Shown: positions 1-10,178, counted from the first letter of the stretch. The stretch is 64,000 bases of DNA from Algibacter_G agarivorans (GCF_039543245.1 NZ_BAABJJ010000029.1:1-64000); one strand, 5' to 3'. The notes: generated from the letters alone by a model not told the origin. Made by a program: numbers and translations.

Positions 1-44
1 AAAATGAGTGTTATGACCCTTTGGGTCTAATCTGAAAACCAAAG

Positions 45-69
45 CCACCGTTTTTAACGGTGGTTTTTT
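45..69 (+). terminator. Rho-independent terminator of an off-window gene
   Basis: An 8-bp perfect hairpin (CCACCGTT / AACGGTGG) is followed by a run of T. It would end transcription entering from the left edge. The first 44 bases hold no gene I can recognise. Confidence 0.6.
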
Positions 70-196
70 ACTTTAGAAGATAATGCTACTTTTTCTAAAG
101 AAAATATAGATACTTCTTCATGAAAAACTTTGTTTAGAAATGATTTGCCCAAAATTAATTAGAGTTTTTTTTGAAAGAAAAACTTATAAAACTAAT

Positions 197-230
197 AAAA
201 CCCCATTTTACAATTTGTAAAAGGGGTTTT
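197..230 (-). terminator. Terminator of the GH39-like gene
   Basis: The inverted repeat AAAACCCC...GGGGTTTT has an inner stem TTTTAC / GTAAAA. It lies 24 bases past the stop codon of the minus-strand GH39-like gene, and a T-rich tract follows on that strand. The symmetry would let it work in both directions. The rest of 70-254 shows nothing else. Confidence 0.7.
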
Positions 231-254
231 AAAATTTAAACTAATATCAGCTAA

Positions 255-1964
255 TTATTCCGGTATTAACTCGATAAGTTTTACACTATGAGGCTCTAGT
301 TTAACTTCTAGGGTAAGTTTACCATCCTTCTTTTCAACAAATTTATCTGTAATGGTTTTAGATAACTTAGCTAGGTCTTCATATTTAGATAAATTAGAAG
401 TTAATACATTTTTCCAGCCATCTTCAAAGCGGTCAGATGGTCTGTTGCCATAAATACGTCCATTAGTTTTTTCTGATACTCCAGCTGCTCTTATATCTTT
501 ATATAATTCATGCATTACAATACTATTTTCTTTATCTACAGTCCATTCATTTATTTTCCATCTAGTATTTGAAGTTATTTCACCACCTTCCAGTTGAGGG
601 AAAAAGGTGCGTTTAGAAGTACTGTTTCTGGATGTGTTATGATTGTAAACGAGCAGGTAAATATTCCCATTTTTAGTAACAGGAATAACCCCGGCATGTA
701 CAGTAGAGGAAAGGTTATCTATAGCTACTAATCTATTACCACCCTCAATCTTTTGAAACATTTTGGTTACGTTTCTTCTTCCTTGAGGTAAATTACTAGA
801 ATTAACAGATTCAATTTCTTGCCCCCAATCGTATATCTCTGTTATTCTATATTCGAAGGCCAAATCAGCTACTCTTGCGTACCAACTGGCTCCTAATTCT
901 GTTGCGTCAGTTAAACTAACTCCTCTTACGCCATTTTCATCGCGTAGCATTCCAAATTCTTGTATATCAAGAGGTATGTTGCTAAATTGCGAATAACTAT
1001 TCAATTTATTTCTATAAGGTTCAATAAGTTGTGGTAAAGCCACTGTGTTCTTGTCAATTTTTTCATAATATGAAATACTGAAAAAATCCATTTTAGTACC
1101 TGTAGCACCCGTAGCATAATTGGTTCCTGTTGCACAATGGTCTATAAGTTGAGTTGTGTAAGTTGCTGCACCTTCGGTAAGCATATTTCCAGGGCCAATA
1201 ATGGCATCAGGTATTACTTTTAAAACCTCATCAACGGTAATGTCATAATGTTTAAAATACTCTTGCATTGTACCATTCCAGTGGTTGGGTGTGTAATTTG
1301 GTTCTGTACTTACTCTAAAACGCCAAGTTTTCACTTCGCTCATTCCAAATTCGTTAACTAACGTGGTTAAAAAAGCATTCACATATTGTCTCCAAAGGTT
1401 ATAGTCGTCTGGTGGACTTGTATTTCCGTATGTATTAACTATTTTCACAGCAACCATTTCCCAAGGTACCTTACTCAACACAATTCTAGGTTTAAACCCT
1501 GTGCTCCTAAAGTTTCTCATAGTAGATATGAGTTCGCTAAAATCTGTAATAATATTACCAGAGGCATCTACACCTTTATAGAAGTCATTTAAATTATCGG
1601 TTCTCCCGCCCATGGTTCTCACCAAATTGTAGCTTTTTACATAATCTTTAATTGTGTTTAAAGACGTTCTAAAACCAGGAGCGTTAAAGCGGGATTGATT
1701 TATCATAGGTCGTGTAGACCAAAAATTGTAAAACTCTCCAACAGCACTTCCAGTATTAATGGTTACAACTTTGTCAGGGTCAACATTGGGTTGCGGTAGT
1801 ATATCTAAATCTGGATCTGGGTCTGGCTCTGGGTCTGGGTTTTCAATAACCTCTTCTTCTAGTTCTTTTTCTACTTCGTCTTCTTTTGAGCAAGTATATA
1901 AAATGGTGCTGACTGATATCAGTAAGATAAAGAAAAAGAATGTGTTCTTTTTTAAGTAATTCAT
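255..1964 (-). CDS. GH39-like glycoside hydrolase lipoprotein
   Basis: This 569-residue protein looks like a clan GH-A, family GH39-type glycosidase (beta-xylosidase-like). The N-terminus is a lipoprotein signal with the lipid-bearing cysteine at about C25. The cysteine is followed directly by SKEDE, which fits the Bacteroidota lipoprotein export signal for display on the cell surface. A Pro-Asp repeat linker (about residues 42-65) precedes the catalytic barrel. E221 in VSTEPN is the likely acid/base and E336 in IQEFG the likely nucleophile. A GH39 enzyme is a known member of ulvan loci, where it removes xylose or related residues. The gene is divergent from the GH2 operon and has its own promoter carrying the shared motif described here. 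Substrate is inferred from context only. Confidence 0.65.
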   Translation of the reverse strand: MNYLKKNTFFFFILLISVSTILYTCSKEDEVEKELEEEVIENPDPEPDPDPDLDILPQPNVDPDKVVTINTGSAVGEFYNFWSTRPMINQSRFNAPGFRTSLNTIKDYVKSYNLVRTMGGRTDNLNDFYKGVDASGNIITDFSELISTMRNFRSTGFKPRIVLSKVPWEMVAVKIVNTYGNTSPPDDYNLWRQYVNAFLTTLVNEFGMSEVKTWRFRVSTEPNYTPNHWNGTMQEYFKHYDITVDEVLKVIPDAIIGPGNMLTEGAATYTTQLIDHCATGTNYATGATGTKMDFFSISYYEKIDKNTVALPQLIEPYRNKLNSYSQFSNIPLDIQEFGMLRDENGVRGVSLTDATELGASWYARVADLAFEYRITEIYDWGQEIESVNSSNLPQGRRNVTKMFQKIEGGNRLVAIDNLSSTVHAGVIPVTKNGNIYLLVYNHNTSRNSTSKRTFFPQLEGGEITSNTRWKINEWTVDKENSIVMHELYKDIRAAGVSEKTNGRIYGNRPSDRFEDGWKNVLTSNLSKYEDLAKLSKTITDKFVEKKDGKLTLEVKLEPHSVKLIELIPE

Positions 1965-1984
1965 AACATAGTTTTATTTTATTT

Positions 1985-2020
1985 CAAAAATAACGTTTTA
2001 ACCTGAAACAGCTATGCTGT
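1985..2020 (-). promoter_or_regulatory. Promoter P1 of the GH39-like gene with shared regulon motif
   Basis: On the minus strand ACAGCATA (2013-2020) is followed by exactly 20 bases and then TATTTTTG (1985-1992), a perfect match to the Bacteroidota -7 element TAnnTTTG. Only 20 bases separate it from the ATG, so the leader would be very short. The octamer sits where the usual -33 TTG would be. Five other promoters in the window have the same layout. Confidence 0.7.
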
Positions 2021-2067
2021 ACTATCTCGGTGGATATATGTCGTAATAAACAATAAAACATGACACT

Positions 2068-2103
2068 ACAGGATTATATATATAGTATTTGAATCTATTT
2101 TTG
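2068..2103 (+). promoter_or_regulatory. Promoter P2 of the GH2 polysaccharide operon with shared motif
   Basis: ACAGGATT (2068-2075), 20 bases, then TATTTTTG (2096-2103). The ATG of the GH2 gene is only 13 bases beyond the -7 element, which implies a nearly leaderless mRNA. P1 and P2 lie back to back in one 152-base gap. Confidence 0.7.
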
Positions 2104-2116
2104 TTTAAATATCAAA

Positions 2117-5100
2117 ATGAAAATGAAATATATAGTTTTTCTACTGTTTTTAAGCTTCGGTTCATGTTTTAGCTATGCTCAACGCATAGAAACTAACTTC
2201 AATAATAATTGGCATTTTATTCTAGAAGATAATGTTAAATACTCAAAAGAAAACATTGATGATGTTTCTTGGAAAACCTTGAACGTTCCTCATGATTGGT
2301 CGTTCGAAAAAGGCGTGAGAAAAGGTGGAGATCAAGGTCAAGGTGGCGGTTATCATGATGGTGGTATTGGTTGGTACAGAAAATACTTCAACATTAAAAA
2401 AGAAAGCCTATCTAAAATCACTTATATCAATTTTGATGGTGTATATATGAATAGTGAAGTTTGGATTAACGGGAACTACATAGCAAAAAGACCTTATGGC
2501 TATATTAGTTTTCGTTATGATATCTCTAAATACTTAAAAGAAGGAAAAAATACCATTGCAGTAAGAGTAGATAATGCTTTAGAGCCTTCTGCAAGGTGGT
2601 ATCACCCTTGCGGTATTTATGCACCAGTAAAATTAGTAGAGGTCAATCCAACACATTTTAAGCCCAACAGTATTTTTATTAAAACACCTTCTATTGAAAA
2701 AAATAAGGCATCAGTAGTAATTGATGCAGAAATTAATGGCGATTTAAAGAAGCTAAAATATGAAGTGAAATTGTTTTCTCCAGAAGGAAAAGAATTGACC
2801 AATACATGTAAAAAATTAAAATCATCAAATCCAAGCTATCAATTCGAAATAGAAAACCCAAGATTATGGAGTCCAGAAACACCTACTTTATATAAAGCGG
2901 TTACCCAAATCTTAAACGGAAAAAAAGTAATTGATGAAGTAGAAACTAGGTTTGGGTTTAAAACTGTAGAATGGAAAGCCGAAACAGGATTTTGGTTGAA
3001 TGGCGAAAATGTAAAATTAAAGGGCGTTTGCGAGCATTGGGAAGGTGGACCTGTAGGAGGCGCTTGGACAAAACCTTTATTACGTTGGAAATTACAATCC
3101 CTAAAAGATATGGGTATTAATGCTATTCGTCCATCGCACAACCCAACACCGCCTATGTTTTATGATATCTGTGATGAAATTGGTTTGTTGGTCATGGATG
3201 AGATTTTTGATGGTTGGCACAAAAAAGCACCTCAAGATTATGGCAAGCAAGCTTTTGACGAGTGGTGGCAGCGTGATGTAAAAGAGTGGATTACAAGAGA
3301 TAGAAACCATCCAAGTATTTTTGTTTGGAGTTTAGGTAATGAAACCCATAGTGATGTAGCCCCAGAATTGGTGAAATTTGGAAAGAATTTAGATCCAACC
3401 CGATTATTTACTTCAGGAGCTGGAAATCCAGAAGATATGGATATTACTGGTGTTAATGGTGGTTCTGAAACCAAATCATTTATAGAAAGTAGAACCTTTG
3501 ATAAACCTTTTATTTCTACCGAAGCACCACACACTTGGCAAACAAGAGGGTATTATAGAACGCAAACATGGTGGCGCGATAATGAATTACCTGGTACTTA
3601 TGAATTGCCAAATCTAACCGAAAAAGAAATCTTTTTCTATGAAGGCATTAATCCTAAAAACTGGAGAAACAGAAAACAAAGTTTCAATTCGTCTTATGAT
3701 AATGCCACGGTAAGAGTGTCGGCTAGAAAATATTGGGAAGTGATGCGTGATCATCCATGGCATAGTGGTCATTTCCGTTGGACAGGTTTTGATTATTACG
3801 GTGAAGCTGGTTTGGTTCACGGCGGTTTACCTTTTAATTTATTTATGGGTGGAGCATTGGATGTAGCTGGATTTAAAAAAGATTTATTCTATTTCTACCA
3901 AAGCCAATGGACCAAAGAAACCATGTTGCACATGCTACCAAGTTGGACACACCCTAGAATGGAAAAAGGTACTGTTATTCCAGTTTGGGTATATTCAAAT
4001 GCCGATGAAGTAGAGTTGTTTTTAAACGGAAAATCACTTGGAAAAGACAAACCAGGAACCATTTGGAACGAAATGCAATGCGAATGGATGGTACCTTATC
4101 AAGAAGGTAAGCTAGAAGCTGTAGCTTATATTGCTGGAAAAGAAGTAAAACGAACCTCTTTTAGCACAAGTAAGCAACCTTCAAAATTAAAAACAAGTAT
4201 TCAAAAATTAGATGCTGAAGATAGTTTTACTGCAAGTTATATTATCACTTCAGAAGGATTAGATGATAATAATAATTTATATCCATACGGAGAAAATAAA
4301 GTCTACTATAATATTCAAGGTGATGTAAAGAAGATTTCTATGGAAAACGGAAATCCTATAGACCCTACGAGTAGAACAAAATCAGATTTTAGAGTCTTAT
4401 TTTTTGGTAAAACGAGACTGTTTTTAAGAGCATTACCCAATGCAGAAAACGCTTCGTTAATAATGGCATCAATTTTAGGAGATAAAGCATTATATACTTC
4501 AAATAAAATTACCATTGATGCCAAACAAGTTAACGTTTTGGGTGATTCAACTGTTGATGATATAGAAATCGTTTACACAATCAATGGCGAAAACCCTGAA
4601 ACAAAGGGTATTATTTATGAAGGTGCTTTTGAAGTTGTTGATGGAACAACAGTGAAAGCCTTAGTAAAACAAAATGGAAAAGTTGTATTAAACATGGAAG
4701 AAACCTTTGGTAAAAACGAAGGCTTATTTTGGGGAGATGAACACTCTAAAGATATGTGGATAGGCAGGGGCGTAAACATTTCTGCCGAAGAAGGTATTCT
4801 AGAAGGTGGCGCCAAAGTAAGTGAAGATGCACATCGTTATAAAGGTAGCGGATTCGTAAGATTTGATGGTAAAGAAGGTGCTATAACATTTTATCAAGAA
4901 AATGATGGGGAAGAGGGTGATTACAGTATGCGTTTTAGGTATATGCATAACAATGAAGGGAAATTGCATACTATGAAATTATATCTAAACGATGAGTATA
5001 TAAGAAATTTAGAATTTCCATCAACAGGGGGATGGGAAAAAGAATGGAGATTTGTTCCTGCCATATTAAGACTTAAAGCAGGAGCTAATAATATTAGGAT

Positions 5101-5152
5101 AGAGACAACTGGAGAAAGTGGACCATTCATTGATGAACTTTTTATTGATTAA
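2117..5152 (+). CDS. GH2 glycoside hydrolase with C-terminal carbohydrate-binding-like domain
   Basis: This 1011-residue exported GH2 enzyme is beta-galactosidase- or beta-glucuronidase-like. It has a signal peptide (about residues 1-21, ending YAQ), a sugar-binding jelly roll, an Ig-like sandwich, a TIM barrel with the acid/base E409 in the WSLGNE motif and a nucleophile at E469 in ISTEAP. Ig-like/DUF4982-type sandwiches follow, and a final beta-sandwich of about 140 residues resembles CBM6/CBM35-type modules. GH2 enzymes occur in ulvan loci and act on oligosaccharides after the lyase step. The exact sugar cannot be read from the sequence. It is the first gene of the collinear run. No type IX secretion C-terminal domain is seen, so a periplasmic location is likely. 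Confidence 0.85.
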   Translation: MKMKYIVFLLFLSFGSCFSYAQRIETNFNNNWHFILEDNVKYSKENIDDVSWKTLNVPHDWSFEKGVRKGGDQGQGGGYHDGGIGWYRKYFNIKKESLSKITYINFDGVYMNSEVWINGNYIAKRPYGYISFRYDISKYLKEGKNTIAVRVDNALEPSARWYHPCGIYAPVKLVEVNPTHFKPNSIFIKTPSIEKNKASVVIDAEINGDLKKLKYEVKLFSPEGKELTNTCKKLKSSNPSYQFEIENPRLWSPETPTLYKAVTQILNGKKVIDEVETRFGFKTVEWKAETGFWLNGENVKLKGVCEHWEGGPVGGAWTKPLLRWKLQSLKDMGINAIRPSHNPTPPMFYDICDEIGLLVMDEIFDGWHKKAPQDYGKQAFDEWWQRDVKEWITRDRNHPSIFVWSLGNETHSDVAPELVKFGKNLDPTRLFTSGAGNPEDMDITGVNGGSETKSFIESRTFDKPFISTEAPHTWQTRGYYRTQTWWRDNELPGTYELPNLTEKEIFFYEGINPKNWRNRKQSFNSSYDNATVRVSARKYWEVMRDHPWHSGHFRWTGFDYYGEAGLVHGGLPFNLFMGGALDVAGFKKDLFYFYQSQWTKETMLHMLPSWTHPRMEKGTVIPVWVYSNADEVELFLNGKSLGKDKPGTIWNEMQCEWMVPYQEGKLEAVAYIAGKEVKRTSFSTSKQPSKLKTSIQKLDAEDSFTASYIITSEGLDDNNNLYPYGENKVYYNIQGDVKKISMENGNPIDPTSRTKSDFRVLFFGKTRLFLRALPNAENASLIMASILGDKALYTSNKITIDAKQVNVLGDSTVDDIEIVYTINGENPETKGIIYEGAFEVVDGTTVKALVKQNGKVVLNMEETFGKNEGLFWGDEHSKDMWIGRGVNISAEEGILEGGAKVSEDAHRYKGSGFVRFDGKEGAITFYQENDGEEGDYSMRFRYMHNNEGKLHTMKLYLNDEYIRNLEFPSTGGWEKEWRFVPAILRLKAGANNIRIETTGESGPFIDELFID

Positions 5153-5291
5153 GCCTATTTACAAGAAAGCATGAATGATAAAATTAATATTGATAATGGG
5201 AATTCTAATTGTTTTAAATGTTTTGTTTATGATTTTTAGTGTGAATAAATACTAGTTGATGAATTGTTATAATTATTATGTTACGTTTTCT

Positions 5292-8200
5292 ATGAAAGAA
5301 AAAATAATTTTACTGTTTTGCCTAATAACTTTAAACGTCAATGCACAAAGCAAAAAAGATTTAACAGTAAATAATCTTGAACAAGGATTTTTAAAGCCAC
5401 CAAACCAAGCTAAAGCCAGAACATGGTGGCATTGGATCAGTGGAAATGTTTCTAAAAAAGGGATTACTGCCGATTTAGAAGCTATGAAACAAGTGGGCAT
5501 TCAAGAAGCGCAATTGTTTAATGTACACTTGGGTTTTCCGGAAGGTCCAGTAAAATATATGTCCGATGAATGGTTAGACCTTTTTCATTATTCAGCAAAC
5601 GAAGCACAGCGTTTGGGCTTAGAATTAACCTTTCACAACAGTGCCGGTTGGTCATCTAGTGGTGGGCCTTGGGTTTCTCCAGAATATGCAATGCAAACGG
5701 TGGTGTATAGTGAAGTTATTCTTGAAGAAGGTCGGTTATTTAAGGGCATTTTACCGCAGCCTGAAACCAAATTAGGTTTTTATAAAGATATTGCCATTTT
5801 AGCATTTCCAAAACCAAAAGAAGCAATTAAAATAGACAATTTAGATTATAAAAATCTCTCTGATCGTATTCGAAATCATTTATTGCCAGATACGAAACTA
5901 ATTTCAACTTCAGCTATAATCAATAAAAATGAAATTATAGATTTAACTTCAAAAGTTAGTAACGATGGTTTTTTAGAATGGAAAACCCCAAAAGGCGAAT
6001 GGGTTATTTTACGAATAGGACATACAGCAAAAGGGAAAAAGAACCATCCAGCACCAGATGGAGGTCATGGGTTGGAAGTAGATAAAATGAGCCAAAAAGC
6101 AGTTGATGTTTATTGGGAAGGTGGTATTCAGCCAATTATTGATAGGTTGGGCGATTTAATTGGTACGACAGTTAATAATTGCCTGATAGATAGTTACGAG
6201 GTTGGAACAACCAATTGGACTGCTGGTTTTGATGTTGAATTTGAAAAATTAAGAGGCTATAATTTACACGAATATCTACCAACTTTGGCAGGTTATTACG
6301 TGGAAAGTGGCGAAGTTACAGAACGTTTTCTGTGGGATTTCCGTAGAACTATTGGCGATTTAATAGCGAATAATTATTATGGACATTTTAGAGAATTGTG
6401 TCATAAAAATGGTTTGAAATTCTCTGTAGAACCCTATTGGGGGCCTTTTGATAATATGCAAGTTGGTGCTACAGGAGACATTGTAATGTGCGAGTTTTGG
6501 AGCGGTGGTCATCCGTTTTTTGATTCTCCTAAATTTGTATCTTCCATAGCACATTTAAACGGAAGTGCAATTGTAGGCGCAGAATCTTTTACAGGTATTG
6601 GAGGTTGGAATGACCATCCGGCACAATTAAAATCTATTGGAGATCAGGCTTGGGCGCAAGGGATAACACGTTTTATTTTTCACACCTATGTGCATCAACC
6701 TTGGGACGTTGCTCCCGGCTTGGCTTTAAGTTATCACGGAACCGATTTTAATCGGTTAAATACTTGGTGGGCTCAAGGAAAAGGCTTTATGGATTATATA
6801 GCCAAGTCTCAGTTTTTACTGCAACAAGGTAAAAATGTAGCGGATGTTTTGGTGTTTACAGGAGAATCTTCACCTAACACGGCTTTTTTAATGCCCGAAA
6901 TTAAAGCAATGGGTTTTGATTATGATTTAATTGGCGCTAATAAATTAGGTGAACTTACAGTGAAGGATGGAACTATTTATTCTTCAGTAGGAAATGCATA
7001 TCGTGTGTTGGTGTTGCCACAATCTAGTTGGATGAAGCCTGAAACACTTTCTAAAATAGAGGAGTTTACAAAAGCTGGAGCAACCGTTATTGGTAAGCGT
7101 CCTAATAAATCACCAAGTCTTGAAAATTATCCCAATTGTGATAACGATATTGAAGTTCTTGCTGAAGAATTATGGCGTAAAGGTTTGGTAAAAGATAGTT
7201 CTATTAGCTCGTTTTTAGAAGAAGGTAATATTCCTGCTGATTTTAAGATTGAAAGCAATGATGCTTCAGATATTAGTTTTATTCACAGAAAAACATCAGA
7301 TGCAGCTATTTATTTTATTGCCAACGCTAAAAAAGAAAGTAGAGAAATTTCAGCCACATTTAGGGTAACTGGAAAACAACCTGAACTATGGAATGCTGAA
7401 ACAGGAAAAATAAAAGCGCTTGCTGTTTGGAAAGATAATTCAGATGGAACTATCAGTATGCCAATTCAATTAGGTATGGAAGCATCGGTATTTGTGATTT
7501 TTAGAAAACCAATAGCCAATAAAAACCACCTTGTTGAAGCTTCAATGGCACTAGGAAACCCGGTTTTAGAGCCGCTTTCAAACTTGGAAATTATTAAAGC
7601 CGATTATGGTACATTTTTACAAGATGGCTTAATCGATATTACAGATAAAGTAGCTAGTGCGGTTAAAGATGGTCAATTAGATTTTCAAATTTCTAGGGGT
7701 TTTTGTGATTGCGATCCAGCTATGGGTTATAAAAAAGAATTTAGAATGGAATATCAAATAGGAGAAACAATTCATCAAATTCACGCAGAGGAAAGAGAAT
7801 ATATAGCTATTAATTCAGAGAATGAAGAACTTAAAGTTTTAAAAGCTGTTTTTGGTAAGTTTAAACCCGAAACCAAAGGTGTTCCAGGAAATTATAAAAC
7901 ATTCAATATCACAAACAAAATAACTGATTTAGTATCTCAAGGAAAACTAAAAATCCCTGTAAATAATATATTAATTGACAGTAAAGTTGCCGAAGGTGAA
8001 CATGTTGGATTGCGTATTACATTTAGAACTGACGGTGAGGAACGTATCGTATTTATACCTGAAGGACAAGTATTAAATCTTTCAAAAGATGTTTCGAAAC
8101 CAGCACTTGTTGTTAAGAATGATGAAGTAAATTGGATAACGCCTTATGCTGGAAAAATGAATGTTACAAGTGCTTCTGGGGAAAAACAATTGTTAACAGT

Positions 8201-8783
8201 AAAATCAGTGCCAAAACCTATTGAATTAACAGGTGCTTGGGATGTATCCTTCAAATCAAATATTGAAGTTGTAGTAAATTCAACCTTTGATAGCTTAACG
8301 TCTTGGTCTGAATCTTCAAACGAAACTATTCGTCATTTTTCAGGTACAGCAACGTATAAAAAAGAGTTTCAACTTTCTAAAAAAATGCTAAAATCAGAAA
8401 ATACATTAGAGCTAGATTTAGGAAGTGTGGCTGTAATTGCTGAGGTTATTATAAATGGAAAAAATGCAGGAATTTTATGGAAAGCACCGTTTAGAATAAA
8501 TATTGATGGTTTTGTAACTTCAGGAAAAAACACCATCGAAGTTAGAGTAACCAACTTATGGCCAAATAGGTTAATTGGAGATGAGAACTTTTCGTTAGAT
8601 TTTGAACGTAATGGAGAAAAAATGAAAAGCTTACCAGATTGGTTACTAAATAATACAAAGCGTCCTTCAAAAAGAACAACTTTTCCATCTTGGAAACATT
8701 GGAGTAAAAATGATGAGTTATTAGCTTCGGGTTTATTAGGGCCAGTTAAAATTAATGTATCTGTAGTAAAAGAATTAAAATAA
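5292..8783 (+). CDS. GH106 alpha-L-rhamnosidase
   Basis: This protein of about 1163 residues belongs to family GH106, whose members remove alpha-L-rhamnose from plant and algal polysaccharides. The start is placed at the ATG that gives a clean signal peptide (MKEKIILLFC, cleavage after NAQ); an in-frame upstream TTG at 5256 would put charged and polar residues before it. Typical GH106 blocks are visible: TWWHWISGNVSKKGI near the N-terminus, the FSVEPYWGPFD region, and a C-terminal galactose-binding-like sandwich ending in NTIEVRVTNLWPNRLIGD. With GH78 further on, the locus has two unrelated rhamnosidase folds. The 139-base gap before it holds no shared motif, so it is probably read from P2. 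Confidence 0.85.
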   Translation: MKEKIILLFCLITLNVNAQSKKDLTVNNLEQGFLKPPNQAKARTWWHWISGNVSKKGITADLEAMKQVGIQEAQLFNVHLGFPEGPVKYMSDEWLDLFHYSANEAQRLGLELTFHNSAGWSSSGGPWVSPEYAMQTVVYSEVILEEGRLFKGILPQPETKLGFYKDIAILAFPKPKEAIKIDNLDYKNLSDRIRNHLLPDTKLISTSAIINKNEIIDLTSKVSNDGFLEWKTPKGEWVILRIGHTAKGKKNHPAPDGGHGLEVDKMSQKAVDVYWEGGIQPIIDRLGDLIGTTVNNCLIDSYEVGTTNWTAGFDVEFEKLRGYNLHEYLPTLAGYYVESGEVTERFLWDFRRTIGDLIANNYYGHFRELCHKNGLKFSVEPYWGPFDNMQVGATGDIVMCEFWSGGHPFFDSPKFVSSIAHLNGSAIVGAESFTGIGGWNDHPAQLKSIGDQAWAQGITRFIFHTYVHQPWDVAPGLALSYHGTDFNRLNTWWAQGKGFMDYIAKSQFLLQQGKNVADVLVFTGESSPNTAFLMPEIKAMGFDYDLIGANKLGELTVKDGTIYSSVGNAYRVLVLPQSSWMKPETLSKIEEFTKAGATVIGKRPNKSPSLENYPNCDNDIEVLAEELWRKGLVKDSSISSFLEEGNIPADFKIESNDASDISFIHRKTSDAAIYFIANAKKESREISATFRVTGKQPELWNAETGKIKALAVWKDNSDGTISMPIQLGMEASVFVIFRKPIANKNHLVEASMALGNPVLEPLSNLEIIKADYGTFLQDGLIDITDKVASAVKDGQLDFQISRGFCDCDPAMGYKKEFRMEYQIGETIHQIHAEEREYIAINSENEELKVLKAVFGKFKPETKGVPGNYKTFNITNKITDLVSQGKLKIPVNNILIDSKVAEGEHVGLRITFRTDGEERIVFIPEGQVLNLSKDVSKPALVVKNDEVNWITPYAGKMNVTSASGEKQLLTVKSVPKPIELTGAWDVSFKSNIEVVVNSTFDSLTSWSESSNETIRHFSGTATYKKEFQLSKKMLKSENTLELDLGSVAVIAEVIINGKNAGILWKAPFRINIDGFVTSGKNTIEVRVTNLWPNRLIGDENFSLDFERNGEKMKSLPDWLLNNTKRPSKRTTFPSWKHWSKNDELLASGLLGPVKINVSVVKELK

Positions 8784-8828
8784 ATTTATAAAAAAGTAAA
8801 CTTAAAAATTAAATAAATTTTGAATAAA

Positions 8829-10166
8829 ATGAAAACAGTAAAAAAAATTAGCATCCTTTTGCTTCTCATTGGTTTTGTTATTTCTTGTGGAAACAAAGAA
8901 AAAAGTAAGTCGAAAACAGGATACACTCAAACCGAAAAATCACCCAATATCGTATTCATCTTATCCGACGACCAGTCTTGGACAGATTATAGTTTTATGA
9001 ATCATGAGCATATTGAAACTCCTCGTTTAGATCAATTTGCTTCAGAGAGTTTGACCTTTACAAGAGGTTATGTGCCAACACCTTTATGTTCGCCATCATT
9101 GGCAACAATTATTACGGGTTTATATCCAAAAGATCATGGCATTTTAGGAAACGATAAGGTTTATGAACGTATAGAAGGAGATCGTAAAGCAAGCCAAAAA
9201 AATAGAGCGGAAGCTTATAAGCCAGTTATTTCTGCTTTTGAAAAGCAAACTACACTTCCAGATATGCTAAAAGAAAAAGGGTACTTGTCTTTTCAAACAG
9301 GGAAATGGTGGCATGGTAACCACAATGGTGGTGGTTTTGATTATGGGATGACGCACGGTGACCCAGAACGTGGTGGACGTCATGGTGATTTTGGACTAGA
9401 AATTGGAAGAAATGGATTAGATACCATTAACAGCTATGTAGATTTAGCGTTAAAAGAAAAGAAACCTTTCTTTTTATGGTATGCACCGTTTTTACCACAT
9501 CAACCTCACACACCACCACAACGACTATTGGATAAATATTTACCCAAAGCGCCGACTGAATATGTTGCTAAATATTGGGCCATGTGTGAATGGTTCGATG
9601 AAACTTGTGGAGAGTTATTTGATATGATTGAAGCTAAAGGACAAATGGAAAACACCTTATTTGTGTATGTGTGTGATAATGGCTGGGTACAAGAACCCAA
9701 TAAAAGTACATACGTGAAAACATCAAAAAGAGCACCTTATGATTTAGGGATTAGAACACCAATTATGTACAAATGGAAAGGTAAAATCACACCCAAAATG
9801 GATAACAATACCATTTCAAGTAGTATTGATATGGTGCCAACAGTATTAGATATTTTAGGTATTGAAAAACCTGAAAATCTCTCAGGTGTGAGCGTTTTAG
9901 ACAAAAAAGCGTTAAGTGAGCGTAAAGGTATCTTTGGAGAAGTATATGCACACGATTTTGATACCATAGAAAATAGCATGTTTTACAATATGGCTATTTT
10001 TCCTCCTTACAAAATCATTATCCCTGATCCTGAAAGAAAGAAGGATGAAGTGGTACAACTATTCAATATTGAAGAAGACCCATTTGAGAAAAATAACATC
10101 GCAGATGCTAACCTAGAAATAGTTAAAGATTTACAAGAAAAAATCGCTGGTTTTAGAGCAGAATAA
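8829..10166 (+). CDS. S1-family sulfatase lipoprotein with CxPSL in place of CxPSR
   Basis: This S1 sulfatase of about 445 residues belongs to the alkaline phosphatase superfamily. The ATG at 8829 gives a lipoprotein signal ending FVISC. The metal-binding SDD is at the start of the mature domain, and a VCDNGW motif supplies later ligands. The formylglycine cysteine should be C87, but the motif reads C-S-P-S-L-A, so the arginine of the classical C-x-P-S-R signature is leucine. The rest of the helix (ATIITG) is normal. Related sulfatases with CxPSL are known, so this may be a subfamily trait and not decay. The residues after the lipid cysteine are not acidic, which argues for a periplasmic location. 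The next gene starts 12 bases downstream. Confidence 0.85.
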   Translation: MKTVKKISILLLLIGFVISCGNKEKSKSKTGYTQTEKSPNIVFILSDDQSWTDYSFMNHEHIETPRLDQFASESLTFTRGYVPTPLCSPSLATIITGLYPKDHGILGNDKVYERIEGDRKASQKNRAEAYKPVISAFEKQTTLPDMLKEKGYLSFQTGKWWHGNHNGGGFDYGMTHGDPERGGRHGDFGLEIGRNGLDTINSYVDLALKEKKPFFLWYAPFLPHQPHTPPQRLLDKYLPKAPTEYVAKYWAMCEWFDETCGELFDMIEAKGQMENTLFVYVCDNGWVQEPNKSTYVKTSKRAPYDLGIRTPIMYKWKGKITPKMDNNTISSSIDMVPTVLDILGIEKPENLSGVSVLDKKALSERKGIFGEVYAHDFDTIENSMFYNMAIFPPYKIIIPDPERKKDEVVQLFNIEEDPFEKNNIADANLEIVKDLQEKIAGFRAE

Positions 10167-10178
10167 AAAGAATGTATT

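Noticed and set aside
1759..1959. Open frame encoding a Gly-Ser repeat protein on the plus strand
   Set aside because: It is the antisense of the Pro-Asp linker and lipoprotein signal of the GH39-like gene; the Gly-Ser run is only the complement of that repeat.
5153..5291. A separate shared-motif promoter before the GH106 gene
   Set aside because: No CAGGAT-like octamer with correct spacing is present in this gap; a generic -7-like TTTTG alone is not enough.
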